Both the position numbers and the translations under genes were made by a program. A DNA stretch of 64,000 nucleotides from UBA7916 sp036121365 (GTDB lineage: Bacteria > Pseudomonadota > Gammaproteobacteria > Comchoanobacterales > Comchoanobacteraceae), in NCBI GenBank assembly GCA_036121365.1, contig JAZAFR010000007.1, positions 186,001 through 250,000 on the forward strand, in the 5' to 3' direction. Below, piece after piece: positions 1 through 7,902 of this stretch. The notes beneath the pieces are model-generated. The model worked only from the letters and a program-made list of their open reading frames with translations, was not told the DNA's origin and ran no database searches. How positions within the stretch are numbered: the stretch's first letter is position 1; each line of letters starts with the position of its first letter.

Positions 1-2
1 TT

Positions 3-137
3 TTTGGGTCGTTTCTGGTTATTTTTGTTGGTCCAGCGGATGTGATGCATCTGTACTTAGTTTTGCAGGGGGTTCAATTGGTATTGTCGCATTATCAGTT
101 TAAAAAAATGACAGGTTTTCCCTTTGTTTTACTGTGA
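3..137 (+). CDS. C-terminal fragment of a hydrophobic protein (partial)
   Basis: An open frame runs in from the left edge without a start codon and stops at TGA 135–137. The visible 44 residues are hydrophobic (FGSFLVIFVGPADV, then YLVLQGVQLVLSHYQFKKMTG), as at the end of an integral membrane protein with a short basic tail. The frame has no stop up to the window edge and ends 57 bases before waaA, so it could be the previous gene of the same transcription unit. The family cannot be named from this fragment. Another frame is open to base 103 but reads less like a protein. Confidence 0.35.
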   Translation, partial: FGSFLVIFVGPADVMHLYLVLQGVQLVLSHYQFKKMTGFPFVLL

Positions 138-194
138 TAGATACGTTTATTGAATGGATTTTTTTATTTCATTTTGCTAAAATGTTTTAATTTT

Positions 195-1502
195 ATGATT
201 ATTTGGTTATATCGGCTTGCATTTGTGCCTGTGTTTGTGTGTTTGTTTCCTTTTTATTTGCCTAAAATCATAAGGCGAGGTGGGTATTTAGAAAAAATAA
301 AGCAGCGTTTTGGCCATTATCCACGTATTGATCGTGTTCAGGATTATAAGCGTATTTGGATGCAAGTAGTCAGTGTCGGGGAGGCTCAAGCTGCTTTGTC
401 TGTAATTGATAAACTATTGGATCAAGGTCAGTGTCAACTTTTTGTGACAACCACAACCACCAGTGCGTATGCTTTTTTACAAAAAAGATTGCAAAATCAT
501 GCCAGTGTTTGGGTCGGTTTTTTTCCGTTTGATTTTGTATTATTCAGTCGGCGGGCTTGGCGTAGGGTTTGTCCTGATTTGGTTTTACTCTTTGAAAGTG
601 AGTTATGGCCTGAGCATCTTTACCAAGCGTCTGTGCATCAGGTTCCCGTTTGGCTCCTGAATGCACGTTTTTCGGATAGAACTTATCAACGGTATTTGCG
701 TTTTCCTTATCTGGCCAGGTGGTTGTATGGTTTTTTAGATAAGGTAATGTTTGTTTCGCAAAAGCAAATGCAACAATTGTTACAGTTGGGTTTGGACTCT
801 AAAAAACTTATGAGGATGGGACAGTTAAAGTTTGACGTGAAAATTGATATGTTGACGCACCAGAAAATTCAGAGATTGATAAAGGGAATGGGGTTTATCT
901 GCGTGGGCGAAGGCACTCGTTACTTACTTGGATCTTCTACTTGGAATGGGGAAGAAGAGATTTTATTAGATGCTTTAAAATGTTTACGTTCCTCTGGTAT
1001 GGATGTGCGTTTGATTCTTGTTCCTCGTCATGTAGAGCGTGGTGAAGATTTATTGAAATTGGTGAAACGATATGGATTTTCTTGGTCCAGGCGTTCTGAT
1101 CACAGTTGTTCAGATGAGGATGTTATTGTTCATATTGCGGACACAATTGGAGAGATTCAGCAGTTAAGTCAATGTGCAGATTTGGCATTGGTGGGGAAAA
1201 GTTTTTTTCCTCATGAAGGTGGTCAGACGCCTTTAGAGCTTGCTTGTTGTGGTGTCCCTATGCTGTATGGCCCTGGTATGAGCAATTTTCGTGAGGTTTG
1301 TGATGATCTAGAATCTCGCTTATTGTCTCGTCTTTGTGGTGACAGAGATGAGGCTATTCAGACAATCATTGCTCTTTTAGAAAAGAGTGATGATCTTGGC
1401 AGTGAGCGTTGTCGTTTGCAGGCATGGAGTCAGGAAAACAGAGGAGCTTTGTCCTTTGCCATGGGGCAGTTATCAGAGTTTTTTGCAGAGGATATTGTGT
1501 GA
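195..1502 (+). CDS. waaA: 3-deoxy-D-manno-octulosonic acid (Kdo) transferase
   Basis: Transfers Kdo from CMP-Kdo to the lipid A precursor at the cytoplasmic face of the inner membrane, the first step of LPS core assembly. An N-terminal membrane anchor (IIWLYRLAFVPVFVCLFPFY) is followed by the family's SVGE motif in WMQVVSVGEAQAAL, a TTTTTSAYAFL strand and FESELWPEHL. The C-terminal half has GGQTPLELACCGVPMLYGP, typical of GT-B donor-binding domains. I chose ATG 195 because the protein then starts right at the anchor and is 435 residues, close to E. coli WaaA (425). An in-frame ATG at 150 would add 15 residues; neither start has a strong ribosome-binding site. The stop overlaps the prmC start by four bases (GTGA), so the two genes are translationally coupled. 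Confidence 0.93.
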   Translation: MIIWLYRLAFVPVFVCLFPFYLPKIIRRGGYLEKIKQRFGHYPRIDRVQDYKRIWMQVVSVGEAQAALSVIDKLLDQGQCQLFVTTTTTSAYAFLQKRLQNHASVWVGFFPFDFVLFSRRAWRRVCPDLVLLFESELWPEHLYQASVHQVPVWLLNARFSDRTYQRYLRFPYLARWLYGFLDKVMFVSQKQMQQLLQLGLDSKKLMRMGQLKFDVKIDMLTHQKIQRLIKGMGFICVGEGTRYLLGSSTWNGEEEILLDALKCLRSSGMDVRLILVPRHVERGEDLLKLVKRYGFSWSRRSDHSCSDEDVIVHIADTIGEIQQLSQCADLALVGKSFFPHEGGQTPLELACCGVPMLYGPGMSNFREVCDDLESRLLSRLCGDRDEAIQTIIALLEKSDDLGSERCRLQAWSQENRGALSFAMGQLSEFFAEDIV

Positions 1503-2353
1503 GTTTCTCCAATAAACGATATTTTTCCTTGTCTGATTTGTCACGGCCGTTGCAAGAATGCTCTGCTACTGCCTTATTGGATGTGCGTTATTTTCTTTCT
1601 GAGATATTGCAATGTCCCATTTCAGAGTTATTTTCAGAGGTGTATTTAACTGATGAACAGTATGAGCGTGTTCAATCGATGATAGAAAGGCGTTTGTCGT
1701 ATGAGCCAGTGGCCTATATTTTGGGTCATTGTTCTTTTTGGGGGCTTGAATTTGAGGTGAATCAATCTGTGTTGATTCCTCGACCTGATACAGAATGTTT
1801 GATTGAAACTGTGCTTGATAACCATGCTAATGAGGTCTTGAAAGTGCTTGACCTAGGTACTGGGTGTGGTGCCATCGCTTTGGCTTTAGCACATGAACGT
1901 CGAAGTTGGTCGGTGCAGGCTGTGGATGTATGTGACAAGGCGCTGTCTTTGGCCAAGCGCAATGCTATTGTGCATGAAGTTGACTCAAGCCGTGTTTCTT
2001 TTTCTTGTGCAAGCTGGGAAGATGAGTCTTTTTTTAAGAGGTGTGGGTATGATGTGGTGGTTGCAAATCCCCCCTACATCGATGAAAAGTCTTTTCAAGT
2101 TTGCCGCAGTACCTCTTTATTTGAACCAAAAAAAGCACTGTATTCTTCCGAAAATGGATTGAGGGATTTGCGTAGGATTATTCTTCTTGGTAAATCTGTT
2201 CTTGAGAATCAAGGATGGATGTATTTAGAGCATGGTTTTGACCAAGGGATGGTGGTGCGGTCGATGTTTTATGATGCAGGTTATTCCTCTGTGCAGACGG
2301 TTTTAGATTATTCCGGGCATGATAGAGTGACTTTTGCACAAAAAAAAGCATAG
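1499..2353 (+). CDS. prmC: peptide chain release factor N5-glutamine methyltransferase
   Basis: Methylates the GGQ glutamine of release factors RF1/RF2 using S-adenosylmethionine. The protein has the small helical N-terminal domain (ending near RRLSYEPVAYILG, FWGLEF), the LIPRPDTE segment, the SAM-binding glycine motif VLDLGTGCGAIALALA and the catalytic NPPY motif in VVVANPPYIDE. GTG 1499 is chosen as start: it lies 7 bases after a GAGG ribosome-binding site and overlaps the waaA stop, giving 284 residues (E. coli 277). An upstream ATG at 1409 would extend it inside waaA in another frame and is unlikely. PrmC usually follows prfA; prfA is not in this window, so here it is an operon partner of waaA. 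Confidence 0.93.
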   Translation: MSFSNKRYFSLSDLSRPLQECSATALLDVRYFLSEILQCPISELFSEVYLTDEQYERVQSMIERRLSYEPVAYILGHCSFWGLEFEVNQSVLIPRPDTECLIETVLDNHANEVLKVLDLGTGCGAIALALAHERRSWSVQAVDVCDKALSLAKRNAIVHEVDSSRVSFSCASWEDESFFKRCGYDVVVANPPYIDEKSFQVCRSTSLFEPKKALYSSENGLRDLRRIILLGKSVLENQGWMYLEHGFDQGMVVRSMFYDAGYSSVQTVLDYSGHDRVTFAQKKA

Positions 2354-2442
2354 TTATAGCCATGAAAAATTTATTTTAAAAAAAACTGACAAAACTTTTA
2401 CTCAGGTCTATACGTTCTTTAGTTATTATTGAGGAATGAACT

Positions 2443-2874
2443 ATGTCAGTACCTAGAGAACTGAAATTTGAAAAACTTTTAATGTCTATATGGAAAAAAA
2501 CGCAATCAAATCTTTCTTTGTCCGAAGAAAAAATATCCACATGTGATGAATTGCGAGATTACTTGTTGTCTCCTGGTAAATCAGATGTTTATAATGAATT
2601 TTATCAGACATTTAAAAATGTTTGTAAAGACGATAATCACCAGGGTTTTGATGATAATTCTTTCACGTCTTTTTTAAATTGTGAGTCTGTTTCTCATTCT
2701 CAAGAATCAGTGAAACCTGTTTGCAAGGAGTCTGCCTCTGTAATACCTGCTTCTTCTCTTGAGTTTATGGATGATGAGTCTAGCATGTATGAGCGTGCTA
2801 ATAGGAAAGATCGATATGCTCCGAAATTTAAAAGTAGATGCGAAAGTCAACGTGTCAAAGGTTCTAGATGGTAA
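2443..2874 (+). CDS. hypothetical charged protein
   Basis: A 143-residue soluble protein that I do not recognise. It begins with a helical, lysine-rich segment (ELKFEKLLMSIWKKTQSNLSLSEEK), continues through an acidic Ser-rich middle (FDDNSFTSFLNCESVSHSQESVK) and ends with a basic tail (RKDRYAPKFKSRCESQRVKGSRW). There is no signal peptide or membrane segment. A clear GAGGA ribosome-binding site stands before the ATG. It follows prmC after 90 bases and is probably a separate unit. Orphan soluble proteins of this size with unlike halves are common among secretion-system substrates, but nothing here proves that. Confidence 0.6.
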   Translation: MSVPRELKFEKLLMSIWKKTQSNLSLSEEKISTCDELRDYLLSPGKSDVYNEFYQTFKNVCKDDNHQGFDDNSFTSFLNCESVSHSQESVKPVCKESASVIPASSLEFMDDESSMYERANRKDRYAPKFKSRCESQRVKGSRW

Positions 2875-3217
2875 TGTTCATCTGATTTCTTGTTGGTACT
2901 ATCTGCATAATCATTGGGTTTACCCACATTGTGAATGGCTTGGATTCAATATGTTTAAAGTGTGTTCTGAATGTTTTTTTGTCGCATGGCAATCACAGTT
3001 TATGACTTTGGAAGTATTTTTGTTGTTGTGTTGTACCGTGTTTTTCTTTAAGTATATTTTAGATATTTTGGAATTTTCATGTGTTCTTGTTATGAGGTTA
3101 AAAAATAGTTTTTTTAGCATGTGTTTTTGGTATTACCGTTTTATTAGACTTTTGGGTTGACATTTGTTTTTAGTAGGGGTGTAATATCATTATGTAGATG
3201 TGGTTTTTTTTTGCTAT
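2875..3217. other. intergenic region, no supported gene
   Basis: About 340 bases, very rich in T and G on the + strand. An open frame through it (2759–3160, +) overlaps the previous gene, lacks a convincing start and encodes low-complexity hydrophobic sequence, so I do not call it. No tRNA, strong hairpin or clear promoter is visible. The promoter of the following lipoprotein gene should lie here. Confidence 0.5.
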
Positions 3218-3745
3218 ATGGATGGATTGTCTTTGCGGCTGTATAAGTTTTTTTTGTTGGTGATTATTTTTTCTGTATCTGGGTGTTCTTGTTTTCATGT
3301 GCCTAAATTTCTTCAAGGGTCTGTTTCTGAGTGTGATGAGGAGAAAAATGAAACGCCCCCTTACAAGGAGTATGTGTATTTGGATAAAAAGGTTTATGTG
3401 TATCAGAAAGATTACTTGTTTGACTTGTTAGAGCCTCAAATGCATCGGCAGTTTGAGACATTGATGAGACCGGTTGTTGTCTATGCAAAAGAAAATCCAG
3501 GTTTTAAAATTGCGATTCGTTCATATGGTGATGATGCGAAAAATAGTACATTCTCAAGTAAGCAAATTGATTTTGAAGCAGAGGTCGTTGCTGCTTATTT
3601 ATGGGCCCAAGGTTTGTCCAATGATGTGAGTTTTCATGGTTATGGTAAAGGGAGGCATCCAGTTAGTTCAAATAGGGATGCTACAGTTGGACGTGAAAAT
3701 CGTCGTGTAGAAATAGAGTTTGTTGATGGGAATCAGAAAAGTTAA
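3218..3745 (+). CDS. OmpA-like lipoprotein, possible IcmN/DotK
   Basis: A 175-residue lipoprotein. The signal peptide LYKFFLLVIIFSVSGC ends in a lipobox (VSGC), so it should be acylated at Cys and anchored in the outer membrane. The C-terminal half matches the end of the OmpA peptidoglycan-binding fold: VAAYLWAQGL, then GYGKGRHPVSSN and GRENRRVEIEF. The usual NFDFDS and TD..GS parts are degenerate (IAIRSYGDDAKNS). In Dot/Icm systems IcmN/DotK is an OmpA-like lipoprotein of about this size, and icmW is present in this genome, so IcmN is a reasonable guess; a Pal-like protein is the alternative. ATG 3218 places the basic n-region right at the signal peptide; a GTG at 3200 is possible. It overlaps the next gene by 20 bases. 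Confidence 0.7.
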   Translation: MDGLSLRLYKFFLLVIIFSVSGCSCFHVPKFLQGSVSECDEEKNETPPYKEYVYLDKKVYVYQKDYLFDLLEPQMHRQFETLMRPVVVYAKENPGFKIAIRSYGDDAKNSTFSSKQIDFEAEVVAAYLWAQGLSNDVSFHGYGKGRHPVSSNRDATVGRENRRVEIEFVDGNQKS

Positions 3746-4991
3746 TTATTTGTTACTGTTGTTTGGATTTGTTGTATCGTTGAATCTTGATCTATTAGCT
3801 CAGGATTCGTCACAAGCGGTTAATGATGTCAGTTTTGACAAGAATATTGGCGAAGTTAAAATGAGAAAACGTTGTGGTTTCACTGATCGTTTGTTGTTTC
3901 GCTGTGCTTCTAAATCCCGCTCAATATCAAATACTCAGGATGATTACAGGAGTCGAAATTTAGTAATGGCTGATTCCGGTGTTTCTTTATCACAAGGCAA
4001 TGGCAGTCAGAATACTGTGGATGCTAAGTCAAAAGACTCTATGGTGGTGGATTCCAATGTTTCTTCATCACAAAAAAAGGTCAAAGGTAATGCGGTGGCT
4101 GTAAAGCCAAAAAACTCTATGGCGGCAGGTTCTGCAGGTGAGGAAGATGCGGTGAAAAAATCGCAATCTCCAGATTATTTAAATGAGTCTGCAGGTGGCA
4201 ATGTGAATATAAAGAAACATTGTCCTTTCTGGAAGAGATGGTTTTTTTCTTGTGAGGATAATGCTGTGCCCCTTGCCCACTTGGATAATATTGAGATTTC
4301 TGGTGGTGATGATGATAAAGGTGGCAAGCTTGCTTACAGAGGGAAATCTAAAAGATTCAGTCAAGTGGTCTGTTCAGGAGGACTCTCTATTTTGCTAGAC
4401 CCCAATGGTCCAGAAGGACAAGTTCGTGCACGAAGCCATTATGTGGATTATAGAGATTTTGGAGGTGTTCTTGAGTTAAATGGGGAACACGAAGATGGAT
4501 ACGATGTCGTGATCAGTGGTCGCAAACTGGTTGGTCAAATTCAATCTGTGACACTCAATGGCTCTTGTTCACTTGAAGGTCATGGTTTGAGTCAATCCAA
4601 ATGGCATTTAAATTCTAGAACAACGGGTGACGTAGTGTTGCGAGGAGTGTTTAAACAGTGTGCGATTACTCAGACAGGTGATAACCGTGTTGATTTGTAT
4701 TGGGTTGGTTCTGATGATGTCGATGTATACTCTGAATCAGGCGTAATGAGATTGGCCGGAGCAGTCAAAAAGTCTCGTATTCGTTCTTTAGGCAATAGCC
4801 AATTGTTATTGACGCAACTTCGTGCAGAAGATGGGTGGTTGTCTGCTTCAGATGATGCGTATGTTGAAATGTTCGGCTCTAAGCGTTTTATCGTGTTTAT
4901 GGGTGGTCAAAGTCAAGTTCTTTCTGAAGGGGTTCCTTTGCTTGTTAGTGAGTTTTCTGAAGATCAGTCTATGTTTGTTATTGATGATTGA
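3726..4991 (+). CDS. exported protein with C-terminal beta-repeat domain
   Basis: A 421-residue protein with signal peptide (NYLLLLFGFVVSLNLDLLA, cleavage near LLAQ). The middle is an internal duplication: two short Cys modules (RCGFTDRLLFRC and HCPFWKRWFFSC) separated by Ser/Lys-rich repeats containing VSLSQ/VSSSQ and KDSM/KNSM. The last 190 residues are predicted beta-rich, with ladder-like repeats (GDVVLRGVFKQCAITQTGDNRV, LAGAVKKSRIRSLGNSQLLL), like GIN/DUF2807-type or autotransporter-head folds; this resemblance is structural only. ATG 3726 is preferred over TTG 3720. The gene overlaps the OmpA-like lipoprotein gene by 20 bases, so the two are co-translated and probably form an envelope pair. 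Confidence 0.7.
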   Translation: MGIRKVNYLLLLFGFVVSLNLDLLAQDSSQAVNDVSFDKNIGEVKMRKRCGFTDRLLFRCASKSRSISNTQDDYRSRNLVMADSGVSLSQGNGSQNTVDAKSKDSMVVDSNVSSSQKKVKGNAVAVKPKNSMAAGSAGEEDAVKKSQSPDYLNESAGGNVNIKKHCPFWKRWFFSCEDNAVPLAHLDNIEISGGDDDKGGKLAYRGKSKRFSQVVCSGGLSILLDPNGPEGQVRARSHYVDYRDFGGVLELNGEHEDGYDVVISGRKLVGQIQSVTLNGSCSLEGHGLSQSKWHLNSRTTGDVVLRGVFKQCAITQTGDNRVDLYWVGSDDVDVYSESGVMRLAGAVKKSRIRSLGNSQLLLTQLRAEDGWLSASDDAYVEMFGSKRFIVFMGGQSQVLSEGVPLLVSEFSEDQSMFVIDD

Positions 4992-5634
4992 CATGGTTTA
5001 ATGGGGATTATGGGGCATTTTTTAAGGTTTTTGCTGATTCTGTTTCTTACTCTTTTCCCCCTCGTTGTCTCATAGCATTAGGATTGGCCGGTAGGCTGCG
5101 TTGAGATTGTCTTTTGTATGCCAGTCTGATTGTCATGTTTATATAGGGGCTTTTGAGATGGGTATTGTATGGCTGGGATGAGGTTCTAGAATTTTGTGTT
5201 ATTGTTGCCAGGAGTCACGTTGTGAACACTGCTGTGGCCTTTATGATTTTTTTGGTTTCTGAATCTTTGTCATTTATCTGATCTGTTGTAGTTTTTTGCA
5301 GACTAGTGCTGTTGGTTCTATCGCATCTTTCTCCCTGCCGCGGTAACTGCGTCGTGCTTCCCGATTTCTTTTATTGTGTGAGATGCTGTGACCGTGGCTG
5401 TATTCGCTATGAAGTTGGTAAATGGTACCAATATTGCCGTATTTAGGAATTTTTTGACGTTCATAATACTCTTGTATTACAACTTTTATTTGGTTTATCA
5501 AGGTTTATGATTGTGTGATGGTGCCTTTTGTCTACTATGTGTTCATGAAAATATCACTTTAAATGAGTGTGTTTTACTGAAGTAATTTATCTGTGGTCAC
5601 TTTACTGTGTTGTCGTAAATTTTTTGGTGTCATG
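4992..5634. other. long intergenic region without a supported gene
   Basis: About 640 bases between a + gene and the 3' end of map. One open frame on the minus strand (5501–5274, 75 codons) would encode a basic peptide with RREARRSYRGREKDA-like composition. It has no recognisable family, and its local base composition differs from the rest (a GC-richer core near 5330–5370). It could be a decayed gene or a structured RNA, but I cannot support either. No tRNA and no inverted repeat long enough for a terminator are visible. Confidence 0.4.
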
Positions 5635-6447
5635 TTATGTTATTTTTTCTAATGGCGTTTCGTCATCTCTTAGTGTGAGAATTTCGACTCCATCGTCTGT
5701 ACATAATAAAGTGTGCTCCCATTGTGCTGATAAGCTTTTATCTTTTGTCACGACTGTCCAATCATCGGAAAGTGTTTTTGTGAAACGTTTGCCTATGTTG
5801 ATCATCGGCTCTATGGTAAATGTGAGCCCAGGAATTAGGATGATATCAGGAATTGTTGCATCATCATAGTGTAATATTTGGAGGCCTTCTTCATGAAACT
5901 TGCTACCAATGCCGTGTCCACAATATTCTCTGACATTGCTGTAATGATGTTTTTGAGCATGCTTATCGATCTCGTGGCCAATGGTCTTGAGACTGACTCC
6001 AGGTTTTACAAGATTAATTCCAACGTACATGCATTCTCTCGCTATGCTCACCAGCCGATTTGCTTGTGTGCTGACTTTTCCAACAGTGAATGTTTTACTG
6101 GTGTCTCCATGATAGCCATTTTTGATGATGGTGATGTCTATATTGATGATGTCGCCTTCTTTTAGGATTTTTGTGTCCTTGGGTATGCCGTGGCAAACAA
6201 CATGGTTGATGGATGTGCATATGGACTTAGGAAAGCCTCTGTAGTTTAAAGGTGCAGGGATGGCGTCAAGCTCTTTAGTGATGTACTCATGGCAACGTGT
6301 GTTGAGTTCTTCTGTGGATACTCCAGGTTTGACATGTGGTGTTATCATTGTTAATACCTGAGCTGCTAATTTCCCAGCTACTCGCATCTTTTCAATTTCT
6401 GCTGTTGACTTTACTAAGTGTTGTAATGGATGAGACATAATTGCCAT
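5635..6447 (-). CDS. map: methionine aminopeptidase, type I
   Basis: Removes the initiator methionine from nascent proteins in the cytoplasm; a dinuclear metal enzyme. All five metal ligands of the type I family are visible: D104 (INIDI), D115 (GYHGD), H178 (CGHGIG), E213 (FTIEP) and E244 (QWEHT), with the active-site His in VVCHGIP. The length of 270 residues is usual. ATG 6438 (MSHPLQH) is an equally good start. The sigma70-like promoter just upstream would give a very short leader, and neither ATG has a clear Shine-Dalgarno. Map is usually next to rpsB; here it stands alone, divergent from rpoS. Confidence 0.96.
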   Translation of the reverse strand: MAIMSHPLQHLVKSTAEIEKMRVAGKLAAQVLTMITPHVKPGVSTEELNTRCHEYITKELDAIPAPLNYRGFPKSICTSINHVVCHGIPKDTKILKEGDIINIDITIIKNGYHGDTSKTFTVGKVSTQANRLVSIARECMYVGINLVKPGVSLKTIGHEIDKHAQKHHYSNVREYCGHGIGSKFHEEGLQILHYDDATIPDIILIPGLTFTIEPMINIGKRFTKTLSDDWTVVTKDKSLSAQWEHTLLCTDDGVEILTLRDDETPLEKIT

Positions 6448-6464
6448 TGGTTTTATGAAATTGT

Positions 6465-6494
6465 ATTATAATGCATGCAGTCGATTGTGTTCAA
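6465..6494 (-). promoter_or_regulatory. predicted sigma70 promoter of map
   Basis: On the minus strand a perfect -10 TATAAT (6470–6465) lies 18 bases downstream of TTGAAC (6494–6489). Transcription would begin about 10–20 bases before the map start codon, so the message has almost no leader. Confidence 0.6.
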
Positions 6495-6646
6495 GTAATT
6501 AAATAACGACGTGTTTTTTGTTGTTGATATTGCTTTATTTTTTATTTTTTTGTGGTTTTTTGTGCAGTAATCGGTTTTATTTTACTCTTTATTGTCTAAA
6601 AAATAGCCTTTTTTTATTTTTTTATGAAAAAACAGTATATTAAGTA

Positions 6647-6675
6647 TTGACGTGATTGATTATATGAGATATTAT
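6647..6675 (+). promoter_or_regulatory. predicted sigma70 promoter of rpoS
   Basis: TTGACG (6647–6652), a 17-base spacer and TATTAT (6670–6675). The expected transcript start near 6682 lies about 10 bases before the GGAGG ribosome-binding site at 6691–6695. This excludes upstream start codons for rpoS and implies a short leader, unlike the long regulated leader of enterobacterial rpoS. Confidence 0.65.
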
Positions 6676-6702
6676 GAAATTGTTAAATATGGAGGTTTAA
6701 TG

Positions 6703-7614
6703 ATGGTACAAATAAATGTCAATGGAAAGACAGTTGAAAAGGGGAAAAAGACTGAGGTCTCTAGTTCAGATCCAGTGGTTTCTTATTTAAATGCAATCTC
6801 TGGATTTTGCTCCCTTTCTAAAGAAGAGGAGTTTGCTCTTTTTCATCGTTATAAAGAGGGTGATGATCAGGCCTATAATCAAATTGTTGAAGCGAACTTA
6901 AGGATTGTGGTTAAGGTTGCGAGACGTTATTCAGGACGTGGTATTGCTTTATTGGACTTGATAGAGGAAGGCAATTTAGGGTTGCTGCATGCCATTAAAA
7001 AGTTTGAAGTGGAACGAGGATTTCGTTTTTCTACATACTCCATTTGGTGGATCAAGCAATATATAGAGCGTGCAATTATGAATCAATCTAGACAGATTCG
7101 GTTGCCAGTGCATGTCATCAAAAAATTAACTTCTTACCTAAATGCAGGAAGCAAAATGGGTAAGAGTAATGTTGAAGATGTTTCATGCGAGGAAATTGCA
7201 GGTCATTTTGATATAGAGGTTGATCAAGTACAAAAGATTTTGAAATATAAACTGGATACAAAATCGCTGGACGAATCAAGTTATTTTGACTCGGAAGTGT
7301 CTTTGACATCTGTTGTTGAAGATAGAAGATCTAAAGATCCTTTGGATATTGTTGGGAATGATAGTACAAGAGAGCTTTTAAAAGGCTGGTTAGATAAGCT
7401 CAGTGAGATTGACTATGACGTGATTGTTCATCGATATGGTCTTTGTGGGCACGATGCTAAGACGTTAGAAGAGGTTGGAGAAGTTGTTGGTTTGACCCGC
7501 GAGAGAGTCAGACAGATTCAAATTAGAGCGTTATCGCGTATGCGTCGGTGTATGAACTTTTCAGGAGTGAATAATAAAGAAGCTGATATGAATGATGATG
7601 ATGAGATAATTTAG
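6703..7614 (+). CDS. rpoS: RNA polymerase sigma factor RpoS
   Basis: Group 2 sigma70 factor, the stationary-phase/transmissive-phase sigma in this group of bacteria. All regions are present in order: region 1.2 (DPVVSYLNAIS), 2.1–2.2 (NLRIVVKVARRYSGRG, LLDLIEEGNLGLLHAIKKFE), 2.3–2.4 (FRFSTYSIWWIKQYIERAI, MNQSRQIRLPVHV), region 3, and 4.2 with the helix-turn-helix (TLEEVGEVVGLTRERVRQIQ). The RQIRLPVHV.K pattern and lack of a large region 1.1 point to RpoS rather than RpoD; RpoH has a different region 2.4/RpoH box. The start is ATG 6703 (or 6700), placed by GGAGG 6691–6695 and the promoter. The tail after region 4.2 is acidic (NNKEADMNDDDEII), about 20 residues longer than usual. It is monocistronic, closed by a terminator at 7642. 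Confidence 0.9.
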   Translation: MVQINVNGKTVEKGKKTEVSSSDPVVSYLNAISGFCSLSKEEEFALFHRYKEGDDQAYNQIVEANLRIVVKVARRYSGRGIALLDLIEEGNLGLLHAIKKFEVERGFRFSTYSIWWIKQYIERAIMNQSRQIRLPVHVIKKLTSYLNAGSKMGKSNVEDVSCEEIAGHFDIEVDQVQKILKYKLDTKSLDESSYFDSEVSLTSVVEDRRSKDPLDIVGNDSTRELLKGWLDKLSEIDYDVIVHRYGLCGHDAKTLEEVGEVVGLTRERVRQIQIRALSRMRRCMNFSGVNNKEADMNDDDEII

Positions 7615-7641
7615 TTTATATTTAGATGTTTTGTATATGAT

Positions 7642-7670
7642 ATCGCCACCTTCAAAGGGTGGCGATTCTT
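7642..7670 (+). terminator. rho-independent terminator after rpoS
   Basis: A 9-bp perfect stem (ATCGCCACC / GGTGGCGAT) with a 7-base loop, followed by TCTTGTTT. It lies 28 bases after the rpoS stop. Confidence 0.75.
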
Positions 7671-7902
7671 GTTTGGGCTGCCTTTTTTTGTGCATGAATT
7701 TTGTCAGAATGCCATGTGTCATAAGCTGACTGGTGACCGAAATAAATTATTAAGATTCTTTCGATGTATTGGGTATGTATATCCATTTAGGACACATTTT
7801 TACTTAAGTAGGTAATATTTTTGTACTAATTTTTTGATTTGGTATTGAAATTTTATATTTTATAATTATATCTAAATTATATTAATTATTCGGAGAATGA
7901 AT

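Noticed and set aside
2759..3160. Open frame of 133 codons after the orphan gene at 2443
   Set aside because: Overlaps that gene in another frame, lacks a ribosome-binding site and encodes low-complexity hydrophobic sequence expected from T-rich DNA.
5274..5501. 75-codon minus-strand open frame
   Set aside because: No family, no start signal and atypical composition; mentioned only within the intergenic entry.
5567..6165. Plus-strand open frames opposite map
   Set aside because: Antisense shadows of a clear enzyme gene.
6703..7614. Sigma factor as RpoH or RpoD
   Set aside because: Region 2.3–2.4 and 4.2 read as RpoS; no RpoH box, and no large RpoD region 1.1.
7758..7788. Heat-shock (sigma32) promoter for htpG
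   Set aside because: Only partial matches to both boxes and the wrong spacing; over 100 bases from the start.
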